NCBI GenBank assembly: GCA_949358305.1
Contig: OX442314.1
Span: 58,787,369 to 58,847,368, forward strand
Source of the DNA: Strigamia acuminata
Lineage: Eukaryota; Arthropoda; Chilopoda; Geophilomorpha; Linotaeniidae
Length of the DNA: 60,000 bases
Direction: 5' to 3'
Below the pieces are notes generated by a model. The model searched no databases, had not been told where the DNA came from, and saw nothing but the letters and a program-made list of their open reading frames with translations. The translations under genes were made by a program, and so were the position numbers. Shown here piece after piece: positions 1 through 9,900 of this stretch. Position 1 is the first letter of the stretch, and the number at the start of each line of letters is the position of its first letter.

Positions 1-150
1 AGTTTTTTAACAATTAGTTCGTTTAGCAGGAATGAACACAACACGATCTCGGATAATAATTGTTTTGATCGCCTGAACAGGCTATAAAAAAAAACTCAAC
101 TTGACGAATATCGTCCGACACGACGCGATGCGTGGACGTAACGTTTCTGA

Positions 151-2087
151 CTAAATGATGGGGCTTTTGCGGCCATCTGCTTCTCCATCATCCTTCTTGT
201 TCGGCTCAGGGTCGGTACTCTCGTCAATGACGAGTTTCGACGAGTCTTCCGACGAACTTCTCGGTAGTGGGGCTTCTTCCCGCGGGGAAATTCCTCTCGT
301 CGTACTCGGCCTACCAATTCTGGTGGCAAAGCCGTCGGGTAGCGGGCGCAAACTGTTAATTGGTGGATCCCTGGCCTGTCGTTCCTGGTTATAAACCTCT
401 TCAGCTGTCGGAAGTTCGACACTCCAATCTGCGCGGATATGGATGGCGGCGGGAAGTTGGCTCACACGTTCGAGCAAGCGTGCCCATATGTGTTCCAACA
501 CAGGAAAAGGCTCAGTGCGCAGTGGATTCATTATCCATCTCATAACGAGAATGGGCAACTGGTAATAAACGTTGCGCTTCTTGTTCAATCGTCGAGAAAT
601 GTCCAAGGCGGCTTCCCTGATGATGGGAGTGTAGTGGTCAATCTCGCACTCGGCCGCGTGTTCATTTGTGATGCCTGCCGGAACCACGAAAGGATACGCC
701 GTCACAACAGATTTTAATGCCGGCAACTTCTTGGCTGGTGGGCCTGGTGGAGGTGTGATCGTCTTGGGAGACTCCACCGGTGTGGGGGTCTTGGACGCCT
801 CAGTTGGTTGAGTGGCTCCGCATTGGATCGTTGCCTCGGTGACGGGAGTCATCGCTAATTGGGCCGCTTGCTTCACTTCTAATTCTTCATTGGCCTTTTT
901 AGCTTTCAAGCTTAAATTGGCGAGCATCCGGACCTCGTCCTGAGTCCAAGTGGTAACCTCGTAACCGCCGGGTCGGTGATTGTCTACGATGAACCGTGGG
1001 TCTACTAGGATCACCTCTCCTAAATGGGAGTGAATCACTTGACAGGGGTCGCAGGTGGACCATATACGGGGTCCAGGCTGCGAGGTCCCCATCACCACGT
1101 AAGGCAAGACATTGTCATTCCACGGCGAGATTTTCTCACGAATTTTCCACCCGGAACAATTTGGGCACAGCATCGCATGACATCCTTGCACGATTCCTAT
1201 CGCCCAGCCTCCACCATTGCAAAACGGGCACGTAACCTCCACACGTTCATCGTAAGGAAGGCGACATTTGGGAAGAATGACGTTAACGGCCTTTTCCACG
1301 ATTTCTCTGCGCTCTGCTTTGGTGCCCTGGATTGGTGCGGCCTTCTTCAGTTCCTTTACGATTGCGGCTGTGGCTGCGTCCAGTTTTTCTTTAGGGAGGA
1401 TCGGCGCGGCTTTGGCTGGAACTGGCTTTGCTGCTGCTTTCGTTTCTTCCTTTTTCTGAGTGGAATGGCGGCTGCGATACTGGGTTGGTCGATATTCCGT
1501 CCAGTTGGAACTCGTAGTGGTACGAGCGGGCTTTTGCGATGAGTAATGATAGACTACTCGTGGCTGTTCAGTCAACGGACGTGGTGGTTCATTCTCAGAA
1601 TGGAAATGCGGACGGTACGGGTGATTGTCACTACGAACATGGCGGCTGCTTCTCTCTCTGGAATGCGAGGAATGAGACGCAGAAGTGGAAGGCCGATTCC
1701 AGGACTCGTCTCTAATCGTGACTTGAAGCGTGTTTTCCTTTGAGGACGTTCCCGAAGCTTCCGCTGATTTCACTAACTTCTTCAGGTAGTCGGGCAATTC
1801 CTTTCCTCGTGCCTTGGCCCAATCCATTATGGCCTGAGCACATTCTCTGCCGGAAGAATAGGTTCCCGCTGACTCGGCAGACTTTAATAATTTCCTCAGG
1901 TAGTCGGGTAGCTCCTTTCCTCGTGCCTTGGCCCAGTCCAATACAGCTTGAAAGCCATCAGACCTTGAAGTCTCTTCGTTTCGAGGCGGCCTACCGCGGT
2001 CAGGACTTGAATCGCCTGACGTCGACGAGTGATCGTAGTGGACGTGGCGACGCTTATTTGGTGACCTGCGTGGCCCTCGATCCTTTC
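151..2087 (-). CDS. Element A ORF3: zinc-motif accessory protein (main exon)
   Basis: A long open frame lies downstream of pol, where env would sit in an errantivirus-like element. I see no signal peptide, transmembrane segment or fusion motif, so it is not an obvious envelope. The N-terminal part is rich in Ser, Arg and Pro. It is followed by two tandem copies of a roughly 38-residue unit beginning DWAKARGKELPDYL. Near residue 237 of the frame counted from 1941 is a paired CxxC motif, CPFCNGGGW then LCPNCSGW about 12 residues on, resembling a DnaJ-type or zinc-ribbon fold. The C-terminal third has a conserved-looking helical stretch, then a Pro/Ser/acidic tail. The frame stays open upstream to about 2110 without an ATG. 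The first internal ATG is at 1827, inside the second repeat, so the start is probably supplied by splicing (see 2088-2735). Elements B1 and B2 carry an ORF with a similar zinc motif in the same place. Function unknown; nucleic-acid binding is inference. Confidence 0.6.
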
Positions 2088-2735
2088 CTAAATTCGAGAA
2101 ATCACATCAAATGAATTAAAGTTATCGAAAAATAACTTAATCCAGATGAATCGCCGATATTTAATATATTTATCGTGACATAAATATATAAATACCAACA
2201 AGTCACCAGTAATTAATGCCTTTATTGTAAAATAAATGTATTAATTCAAATAAACCGCTAATATTCTAATATATTTATTGTGGAATAAATATATTAAGTC
2301 TTCCTTCCTGAATATTCTCCTTAAAGAGATTGGAAGATAAAATAGAGGAGTAAGGTGAGTTACTCCGTCTATAATCTGATCAATATTGCTAATCTTTGAA
2401 CAATTAACGTATATTTTAAACTGTGAAGTTTAAATATTCAAATTGAACATCGAACATTTTCATTCTACGTAATTTCCCTTTTCAGGAAAGGTCCGTAATA
2501 TCACGAATATTGTCTTATAATCGACTAATAAATTTTACAATTCAATTTAACCGATTAAAAGACGATAGTTCGGACAAAAAATTTTTCACTACATGTTTAA
2601 TAGGTGGCGAACACCCTCTAGCGAGGATTTTCTGTACCTCGTAACATGACTTGGCGAGTTTTTATCTTTCTAGACGAATTCTCGAGTTAATGGCGGTGTA
2701 TTTGAATATTTTACCATACAAAAATAGCACTTTAC
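2088..2735 (-). other. Candidate intron supplying the ORF3 start codon
   Basis: On the minus strand an ATG at 2742-2740 is followed by AGT G and a GTAAAG donor (exon would end at 2736). An acceptor TTTAG lies at 2088-2092, and the ORF3 frame continues in phase from 2087. Splicing would add an in-frame ATG two codons before the Ser/Arg-rich start of ORF3, which otherwise has no ATG upstream of its repeats. The donor and acceptor were picked by eye and no transcript is available. An alternative is a spliced leader from the 5' LTR joining directly to the same acceptor. Confidence 0.3.
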
Positions 2736-3023
2736 CACTCATTGTTGAATCTTTTGGTCGTAACTTCGGTTGAAAATCACGAAACTCTCTTCCGCTGACG
2801 TAGTTGTGCTCGCACCGTTGAATGACGAACGTAGTTTCCTAACAGAATGTGGTTAGGGACTTAATTCTTTAGGAATAAGATTAAACTTATCGTTAAATAA
2901 ATTTAACTTACTACGGAACCTCGTTGTTCGTTCCAACAAGCGCGTATTAACGTCCGGTGTCGGTGACTGTCGAATAAATTCGACGAGACGAAGTTTTTCC
3001 GGGCCTAAACCCACGTGGTTTAG
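2119..3023. repeat. Hairpin array, block 1 (3' non-coding part of element A)
   Basis: This stretch between pol and ORF3 has no gene but a run of short perfect inverted repeats whose stems differ in sequence. Examples: 2119-2138 (7-bp stem, loop CGAAAA); 2164-2189 (10 bp, loop CGTGAC); 2221-2236 (5 bp, loop TGTAAA, inside a 7-bp outer stem 2211-2246); 2267-2296 (12 bp, loop TGTGGA); 2347-2366 (7 bp, loop GGTGAG, with a further 5-bp outer stem); 2415-2434 (7 bp, loop TGTGAA). Another has nine pairs with one mismatch and loop CGTTAA near 2882-2905, and one at 3005-3023 has 7 bp and a 5-base loop. Loops are mostly six bases. The same style fills block 2 at 9901-12946. Confidence 0.75.
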
Positions 3024-3284
3024 CTACGAAGTTTGGGCAAACCTCCTAACTAAAATAAAATCGAATAAAAGTTGTCTTTTTCGAGACTTGTGTAAATTAA
3101 TTCACTCACAATTTATCCGATTTTTCGCGTTGACAGAAAACTTCACGAGATGACCAATTGTTAAGCGATGTGTCAGCTGTAGTGGAACTAACGAGAGTGA
3201 GTTCACAGGTCAACCTCAAAGCAGGTGTCTATTTTTTAGACCGAGCTCTGTGATTGGTTGATGACTCATTTACACTATCTTGTT

Positions 3285-6200
3285 TTAAAAATAGCATGGA
3301 TGAGTCGTCTCTTCAAAGTAGAGGTGTGCATGCTTTGTGAAATAAATATTCTTTTCAGAAATATTTAATTCCTGCATTTTTTGTACGAAATCATCGCTAA
3401 ATTGTCGATTAGGTTTAGGAGTTCTTTTAGAACGTCTTTCAGCCCGTAATAATTTTTTCTTTCTTCGTTTTATATGTTCAAGTTCGTTATTTTCGATAAC
3501 TTCTTCAACGACTTCGTCCGGGGGTTGGAGAATATCGTTTTCGACGGTATCCTCCGTTTCCATGGGGACAACATCTTCTTCTGTCTGTTGCGAGACAGGG
3601 AAGTGTTCGTCCATCCAATTTGGGGTTGGATGAATTCCTTCACTGCCTTCAGTTTGGTTTTCCGACCAAGCTTCAACCGGAAATGACGGAATATAAGGTG
3701 ACAAATCCTGGATATTAATTGATTTCTCAATTGATCCATCGGCAACTTTTCGTAATGAATACGAGCCTCCTTTTAATACTGCTGTGATTTCCCAGGGGCC
3801 GTCTCGCTTTTCGGCGAAACCAGCGGTGATTCCCTTTTCTTTATTTGACAATATATGTGTAGCTTTCCAGACTAGATCGCCAACAGCATACTGACAAATG
3901 TGATATTTGTTGCGGTGAATCTTGTCATGTCGGACATAATTCTCCTGGATTTTCCGGTGCATTTCTTGATGTGCTCTTCTAAGCACATCCAGAATGCCAT
4001 GTACGTATTCTTCGGGTTTGTTTTTATCAAACTTTACCCCGTGTTCCACCATACGTGGATCGAATGGTAGTGGTACCGTTCTTCCCGTGTTCAGCATCAT
4101 CGGGCTAAATCCGGTTGCATCCGAGATGGCCGTTCTCGTGGCAAACGCGAATTCGTTCAAGAATCGTGGCCAGTGAGAGTGCACATCAGAATAAATTGCC
4201 AGCATCATCTTCAAGTCACGGTTAGCCCTTTCTGTCGGGTTAGCCGAGGCATGATAGGGGCTGACATGTGCCATGTCTATGTGATGTTTTTTACAAAAAT
4301 CACTATAGACAGTAGACACGAATTGTCTTCCATTATCCGACAATATCTTTTTGGGGTAACCCCAACGATGAAAAACGTCACTCATCTTGTTGACAATGCT
4401 CTCGCTAGAGGCCTTTGTCAACGCGAATACTTCAACCCATTTGGTGCAATGGTCTATTATCACTAATATCCATTGTAACTTCGATCGACCAGCGGGCTTG
4501 GGGCCCATCAAGTCGATACTCACGGTTTCCCATGGATTCGTCATATTATGCGGCGTGTAAGCCGCTCGATGTTTTCGGTGCTGGCTTGGCTTGTACTGCT
4601 GGCAATGCGGGCAACCACGGACATAGTTGCGCGTATCCCTAGTCATCTTTGGCCAGTAATAAATGAGCTTCGCTCTTTCCAGAGTCTTGCTCATACCTGC
4701 ATGTCCACAAAGGGGGTGACCGTGACAGGCAAATAAAGCTCTTCTTACAAGAGATTTAGGAATCACGGCCTTAAATCCATTTCCGGAGTCGTTCAACTCC
4801 TCTTCAAAGGTGGGACGGAAGAAAATGAGCATTTTACTACCGTCCTCCCCACTTTCATCCAAACAGTATCCAGCTATGGTATTTAGCCAGTCTAGATCTG
4901 TCTCTAATTCTTGATCTTCCTCACTTAACTTCAAGTGGGCCATAATCTTTTTACAATCATCATCCAATAATTGTTCTGCGATTATTTCGGCTCGGGTTGG
5001 GGGAACTTGATTTAGTACATCGGTTAATGCACTAAATACTGTTGTTTGATGTTTCGTTTTGCCTTTCTCATTCACTTCCCCCTTTTCTCCAGAATTATTT
5101 GAATTTTCTTCATTTAATTCGGAGAAATCGTTAAAACGAACATTCACATTTGTTAGAAAGTGACGTCGTCCTTCAACTGGAATGACTTGAGTCTTCTTAT
5201 TACCGGTCCATAGAGGATAGAATTGGTTAATTTCTACCGGCTCAATGTAATCGGTAATAGGCGTATCCATTGCAGATAACGGCGCTCTTGAAAGAGCGTC
5301 GGCTACCTGGTTCAAAGCGCCTTTTCTGAACACAATCTTGAATGCTCCGCACTGAATTTTCACTGCCCAGCGTCCAAATCGGCCGGATGGTTCGGGCGTT
5401 CTCATTAGCCAGCCTAACGCTTGCGCATCCGATTCCAACGTGAACGTTGTGTATTCCAAGTATGGGCGGAAGCGATCAACTGCCCACACCACTGCCAAAC
5501 ATTCCAGTTCGGGAGTGGAATAACGTTCTTCAGCCCCTCGTAAAACTCGGCTCGCATAAGCAACGGGTTTTGGGACCATCATCTTTTTCTGTGTTTTTTC
5601 GTTAAACACTTCGACATCCTGGCAGAGGACTGCACCGAGCCCTGTATGGGACGCGTCAGTCATTACTACCATAGGTTTTGACATATCGGGCATATGTAAA
5701 ACTTGGTTTTTATCGCACAAAATCTCTTTGATTTTTGCAAATGCCTCTTTCTGTTCCTTGCCCCACACAAAAGCAGCATTTTTATGCATGATTGAGGTGA
5801 GTGGTCTAGCGATATCCGCATGATTAGGAATAAACTTCCTAAAGAAATTGGACAGACCATGAAACCTCTGTATATCCTTTGAACAGGTGGGTTCGGGGAA
5901 TTCCTTGACTGACTTGATTTTGTCGGGGTCAGCATTCAAACCTTCCGGTGTGATATAATGACCCAAGAACTTTAGTGAAGTTCTTCCAAATTTTGATTTG
6001 GCTTTGTTGATTGTTAAATTAGCTTTGTGGAGCTTTTCTAACACGTCCTTTATGTGGTCCAAGTGTTCTTTCCAGGAGTGGGAGAAGATGATCAGATCAT
6101 CTAAGTAGACGAGGACATGCTTATGCAGCGAGTCACCCATCACTCGGCTCATCAAGTTCTGGAAAGAACAAGGAGCATTGCAAAGACCAAAGGGCATCCT

Positions 6201-7544
6201 TTTAAATTGATAGTTTCCCTTTGGTGTGTAGAAGGCAGTTTTACAACGATCCTCCTCTTGCATCTCCATTTGATGATATCCCTGTGTTAGATCTAATGAT
6301 GTGAAATACTTGGCCTTATTCGTACTGTGGATCAACAGGTCGATACTAGGCATTTGTATTGTGTCGAGTTCCGTAATTGCATTAAGCCAACGATAATCGA
6401 TGCAGAGTCGATATTTGCCATTGGGCTTAGCTACAATCACGGGATGGCTGATGTACGGGCCAGTTGCAGGCTCGATTAAACCATCGGCCTCCAACTCCTC
6501 GACTAATTCCGTCATTATGGCCTTCTTGGCCGGGTTGTACATTCTGTAAGGTTGGACTCGCCATTTAGCATCTTTTTTCAAAGTGATTTTATGCTTGGCA
6601 AGGTTGGTGCAACCTACCTTGTCCCTAAAAACGTCTTTTATTGCTAAAATGACAGCTTTTAGTTGGTCCTTACGTTCGTCCGTACTATCACAGTCTGCGA
6701 CAAGCTTTTCAGCCCAATCAGCAGGCGTGTGAGTCTCGGCGCCATTAGCATCGAGTGTACGGATACGTGCCAATTCACAGTCAGACTCTCTAGTTTCATA
6801 GGGAGCCGACCATCCAGGCATGGAATCGCATGTGAATGATCCTCTTTTCGCTCTTAAGTCGATTCCGGCGCGTCGCATGAAATTGTGGCCAATGATAAGG
6901 TCACACACTCCATGTTTCAGGATAATAAAGTTGATTGGCGTATATTTTAGTCCGCCTGCCCACTTGACACAAAGTGTAATTTGTCCAAGCGGCACGTGAC
7001 TAATTCCTACTGCACAAACTCGCATTCCCCGAGGACATTCTTGGATATAATCGGGTTCTGCATTAGTTTGAGATAGAAGTTGGATTCCAATGAAGCACTG
7101 GGTTGCACCAGAGTCCATTAATGCATTGAATTTCAGACCTCCAATCTGAACTCTCATCCGAGGATCGTCAGAATGTCGGGCGGTCAGAGTTTTCACGAAT
7201 GCCGTAACTCCGCGTTGGTCTAAACGTCGGAGGTTACTGAATTTCTTCACATTCCACTTTCCACCGTGGTTGAAGATGCTGAGTCCCTCCAATTGTTTCG
7301 TCATTGCGTCGAATCCTTCCATCACGCCGCCAGTGTTACTGTTGGCGTGCTCTGCTGTGGGAATTAAATCAAGGTTCAAGTCGTCCCACTTGAATAGTTC
7401 CTTATTTAAATTGGTCGCCAGTTCAACTGGCGGGGTTTTCAGATATTCTCCAGATAATTCGAATAAATCATCTGAAAACTCCGAGAAATCAAAAGGATCT
7501 GTTTTAATGGGGGCTGGAATGGTTGGTTCAACCCCCTCTAGCAG
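3285..7544 (-). CDS. pol: Element A pol (protease, RT, RNase H, integrase), -1 frame to gag
   Basis: Ty3/Gypsy pol polyprotein, intact over about 1,400 codons. Counting from 7379: aspartic protease with DSGAT near residue 88; reverse transcriptase with YLDD near 424; RNase H with MTDAS near 571; integrase with an H-H-C-C zinc domain near 885-930; and a D, D, E core (IDLMGP near 951, SDNGRQF near 1010, NPTERANR near 1048). No chromodomain was recognised. There is no need for its own ATG: the frame is open up to the slippery site at 7544-7550 and is -1 relative to gag, so it is expected as a Gag-Pol fusion. The frame ends shortly before hairpin block 1. No stop or frameshift is visible inside, so the element looks recently active. 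The enzyme set copies element RNA into DNA in the particle and inserts it into the genome. Confidence 0.9.
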   Translation of the reverse strand: MLEGVEPTIPAPIKTDPFDFSEFSDDLFELSGEYLKTPPVELATNLNKELFKWDDLNLDLIPTAEHANSNTGGVMEGFDAMTKQLEGLSIFNHGGKWNVKKFSNLRRLDQRGVTAFVKTLTARHSDDPRMRVQIGGLKFNALMDSGATQCFIGIQLLSQTNAEPDYIQECPRGMRVCAVGISHVPLGQITLCVKWAGGLKYTPINFIILKHGVCDLIIGHNFMRRAGIDLRAKRGSFTCDSMPGWSAPYETRESDCELARIRTLDANGAETHTPADWAEKLVADCDSTDERKDQLKAVILAIKDVFRDKVGCTNLAKHKITLKKDAKWRVQPYRMYNPAKKAIMTELVEELEADGLIEPATGPYISHPVIVAKPNGKYRLCIDYRWLNAITELDTIQMPSIDLLIHSTNKAKYFTSLDLTQGYHQMEMQEEDRCKTAFYTPKGNYQFKRMPFGLCNAPCSFQNLMSRVMGDSLHKHVLVYLDDLIIFSHSWKEHLDHIKDVLEKLHKANLTINKAKSKFGRTSLKFLGHYITPEGLNADPDKIKSVKEFPEPTCSKDIQRFHGLSNFFRKFIPNHADIARPLTSIMHKNAAFVWGKEQKEAFAKIKEILCDKNQVLHMPDMSKPMVVMTDASHTGLGAVLCQDVEVFNEKTQKKMMVPKPVAYASRVLRGAEERYSTPELECLAVVWAVDRFRPYLEYTTFTLESDAQALGWLMRTPEPSGRFGRWAVKIQCGAFKIVFRKGALNQVADALSRAPLSAMDTPITDYIEPVEINQFYPLWTGNKKTQVIPVEGRRHFLTNVNVRFNDFSELNEENSNNSGEKGEVNEKGKTKHQTTVFSALTDVLNQVPPTRAEIIAEQLLDDDCKKIMAHLKLSEEDQELETDLDWLNTIAGYCLDESGEDGSKMLIFFRPTFEEELNDSGNGFKAVIPKSLVRRALFACHGHPLCGHAGMSKTLERAKLIYYWPKMTRDTRNYVRGCPHCQQYKPSQHRKHRAAYTPHNMTNPWETVSIDLMGPKPAGRSKLQWILVIIDHCTKWVEVFALTKASSESIVNKMSDVFHRWGYPKKILSDNGRQFVSTVYSDFCKKHHIDMAHVSPYHASANPTERANRDLKMMLAIYSDVHSHWPRFLNEFAFATRTAISDATGFSPMMLNTGRTVPLPFDPRMVEHGVKFDKNKPEEYVHGILDVLRRAHQEMHRKIQENYVRHDKIHRNKYHICQYAVGDLVWKATHILSNKEKGITAGFAEKRDGPWEITAVLKGGSYSLRKVADGSIEKSINIQDLSPYIPSFPVEAWSENQTEGSEGIHPTPNWMDEHFPVSQQTEEDVVPMETEDTVENDILQPPDEVVEEVIENNELEHIKRRKKKLLRAERRSKRTPKPNRQFSDDFVQKMQELNISEKNIYFTKHAHLYFEETTHPCYF

Positions 7545-7550
7545 TTTTTT
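7509..7550 (-). promoter_or_regulatory. -1 programmed ribosomal frameshift signal, element A
   Basis: The slippery heptamer A AAA AAC (7544-7550 on the minus strand) lies in the gag reading phase, two codons before the gag stop (7538-7540). A 7-base spacer follows (7537-7543), then a GGGGG/CCCCC stem (7532-7536 with 7509-7513) closing an 18-base loop. A -1 shift at the heptamer enters the pol frame, which is open from there on. Heptamer, phase, spacer and downstream stem all match the known rules for -1 frameshifting; function is inferred. Confidence 0.8.
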
Positions 7551-9829
7551 GACTCATCTGCTTTTTCTATCGAGCTTGTAGGAGCTTTCAAGAATTTTGT
7601 AAGTAGATCGGTAACTGAGCTGTGAAGAGACTTTTGAAGAGACGACTGCAATGTTGATTGTAAATCGCCTAGTTTCTTGTCCAGAAGTTCGGTCGTAACC
7701 CAGTTAGGTCTAGGCCGTTTTACATCATCGGGAGTAGCTTGTGAGCTCGCCGGACGTTTATTTGCGGAATCTGCTTTATTTTTATTCAGCCATTTCGGGC
7801 ATTCCCGTTTGAAGTGCCCTGTTTCATGACAGTAAAAACACTTCCCGGACTTGGTCTCCATGTGGTTAATATAGATGGTCTCCATCGATTCTTCGTCTCC
7901 ACTTTCAACTTCAATGTCACTTTCCACTTGGGTATTTTGTTCATAACCGACAGTGGAACTCTTGAGTGATGGTTTAGATGCGAATTTGTTATCTTTTGCC
8001 TTTGTCGAGGCATTGGATGCTGGGAATTCGCTGTTGTCAAACTCGAGACGCGCAGAATGTTGCTTTTTGTTTTCAAACATACAGCGATGTTTTCCCACGA
8101 AATAAATGATTTCTTCGACTGTACTTTCACCGTACAGGTCCTTGTTCATTAATAACATAAAGCTTTCATCAGTTACATTATCGAACAGGTGGTCTATGCC
8201 TTCTCTGCTTCCGGGTGCGATTTTCCCTTGCGCTTTGGAAAAACGCAACAGAAAATCATATAAGCTTTCGTCAGCTCTCTGGATTACGTTTTTCAGTCGT
8301 CTTGCTCGCGTGAGCGGGACGAGATCGAAACGTCTTAGAAAAGCGTCCTCGAAAATTTCCCAACTTGTGAAACGTCGTTTCTCTTGCTTGAACCATGTTT
8401 GCGCATGGCCCAGTAAATAACCTGGAATGATTTCATGTACCATGTTGTCTAATGTTATTTCTCGTAACATTGAAACTGATTTCACGACTTCCAAAAATCT
8501 TGACACGTCTTCCTGCTTTCCTTCAAAAGCTGGGATTTCTATTCCTTTACAGATGAATTTCCTATTTGGTTGCGGTTGCGATTGGGTATTTCGCACATTT
8601 CCCGACAATCTCTGAACTAGTAAGTTCATGTCGTCTTGCGACAGAGTGGGGGCAGTGCTACTCGCGCTGTTTCCCCTCCGTGGCGGTGGAGAATATGAAC
8701 GTTGAAAATAACTGGGAGGAAGCAAGTTGGGATTATCGGTGTGATGTCCCCCTTGCCCTCCTTGTCCCCCTTGTCCCCCTGGCTGGGGTGGACGGGGCTC
8801 ATTTCTTCGACTCTCCCTTACAGGAGGTGGCGAATATGATCGTTGAAACTCATCTGGTCGCGGTGGCGAGGAATGACGGAATCTCCCCTGGCTGGGGGAG
8901 TTATAACCGTGATTCGTCCGATAATCTTCGTAATTTGGCCGAAATTCCTCATACCCTATTTGAGCACGGGGAATAATTGGTGACGGCGACTTCTCCCGAC
9001 GCAAGGCAGGCAAGTTCGGCCTTCTTCGCGGTGACTCGAAATGTGTATGAGGTTGAATTGGATTTGGGTCCACATCTCGTACTTCGTCGCGAACTCGTTG
9101 TTGGAAGCGTTCGATCGGGTCGGCAGGAAATTTTCTAGTCGGAAATTCCTGCTGTGCCCCGAAATCAACAGGGGTTCTCAACGTTGAGGTTTGATCCCTA
9201 ATTTCTTGTTGGAAACGTCGTATGGCTTCGGAGGGATGCTTAGGTGGATAAGCAACTCTCCTCGGCGGAATTTCCTGTTCCAACACTAGCGGGAGTGCAG
9301 GAATAGGCTGTTGGTTACGCCGTTCAGGGACGATGGCCTGCGACTCGCTCGCGACTTTGTCCACTACAGATGGTCGTTGTACGTTGTCCGTACGTTCAAC
9401 CAGTAAAAGTTCATCTGACTTTGGAGTCGATGCACGTGGTTCTGTCGTTTGTTCCTTATTTGGAGAAGTAGGGTTAACGACTCGTGATGGAGGCGGAGCG
9501 GGTGGCGGGTCACGCGACTTCTCGTAAGTTGCCGGCGGCCCTCCGTTGATACCTCCGCGGTTCAGTTCCAACTCGTCCGCTGATCGGCCGGAACGGTCGG
9601 ACGAACCTCCCGGCTGTTGATTGCGAGCCATATACTGTTTGGCTTCGGTCAGCGAACCGAAGAAACGTACATCTAAATTGAAGTGGCGACAATACGCCCG
9701 CAAATCCTCGTCGGCGTCGTACTGCGTGCTTTCCTCCGTTATTGGAGTGAGCTGGTTCCGCGATTGATTCTCGTCCTCCTGGTCTCTCGTTTGATTCAGG
9801 GTGTCGAATAAATTACGATGATGTGTCAT
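7538..9829 (-). CDS. gag: Element A gag
   Basis: Gag-like structural protein of about 763 residues, starting at the ATG at 9829 (the upstream in-frame codons lack ATG). The N-terminal half is long, polar and Pro/Arg rich, with repeated SYSPPP-type and GGQ tripeptide repeats. A retrotransposon gag (capsid-like) domain follows in the last 40 percent, with hallmarks such as a W-F-x-x-E helix and a region preceding a basic linker. One CCHC zinc knuckle is visible: CFYCHETGHFKREC. The C-terminus is Ser/Leu rich and ends at the frameshift site. It should package element RNA and form the particle. The unusual length of the disordered N-terminal half is typical of some Gypsy gag proteins but not diagnostic. 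Confidence 0.8.
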   Translation of the reverse strand: MTHHRNLFDTLNQTRDQEDENQSRNQLTPITEESTQYDADEDLRAYCRHFNLDVRFFGSLTEAKQYMARNQQPGGSSDRSGRSADELELNRGGINGGPPATYEKSRDPPPAPPPSRVVNPTSPNKEQTTEPRASTPKSDELLLVERTDNVQRPSVVDKVASESQAIVPERRNQQPIPALPLVLEQEIPPRRVAYPPKHPSEAIRRFQQEIRDQTSTLRTPVDFGAQQEFPTRKFPADPIERFQQRVRDEVRDVDPNPIQPHTHFESPRRRPNLPALRREKSPSPIIPRAQIGYEEFRPNYEDYRTNHGYNSPSQGRFRHSSPPRPDEFQRSYSPPPVRESRRNEPRPPQPGGQGGQGGQGGHHTDNPNLLPPSYFQRSYSPPPRRGNSASSTAPTLSQDDMNLLVQRLSGNVRNTQSQPQPNRKFICKGIEIPAFEGKQEDVSRFLEVVKSVSMLREITLDNMVHEIIPGYLLGHAQTWFKQEKRRFTSWEIFEDAFLRRFDLVPLTRARRLKNVIQRADESLYDFLLRFSKAQGKIAPGSREGIDHLFDNVTDESFMLLMNKDLYGESTVEEIIYFVGKHRCMFENKKQHSARLEFDNSEFPASNASTKAKDNKFASKPSLKSSTVGYEQNTQVESDIEVESGDEESMETIYINHMETKSGKCFYCHETGHFKRECPKWLNKNKADSANKRPASSQATPDDVKRPRPNWVTTELLDKKLGDLQSTLQSSLQKSLHSSVTDLLTKFLKAPTSSIEKADESKNC

Positions 9830-9900
9830 GATATTTTTGTTCAAAAATATGAGAACACAAAGTGAAAAGTTGAAAAATCGGCGATAGATTCGGTGTGAGA

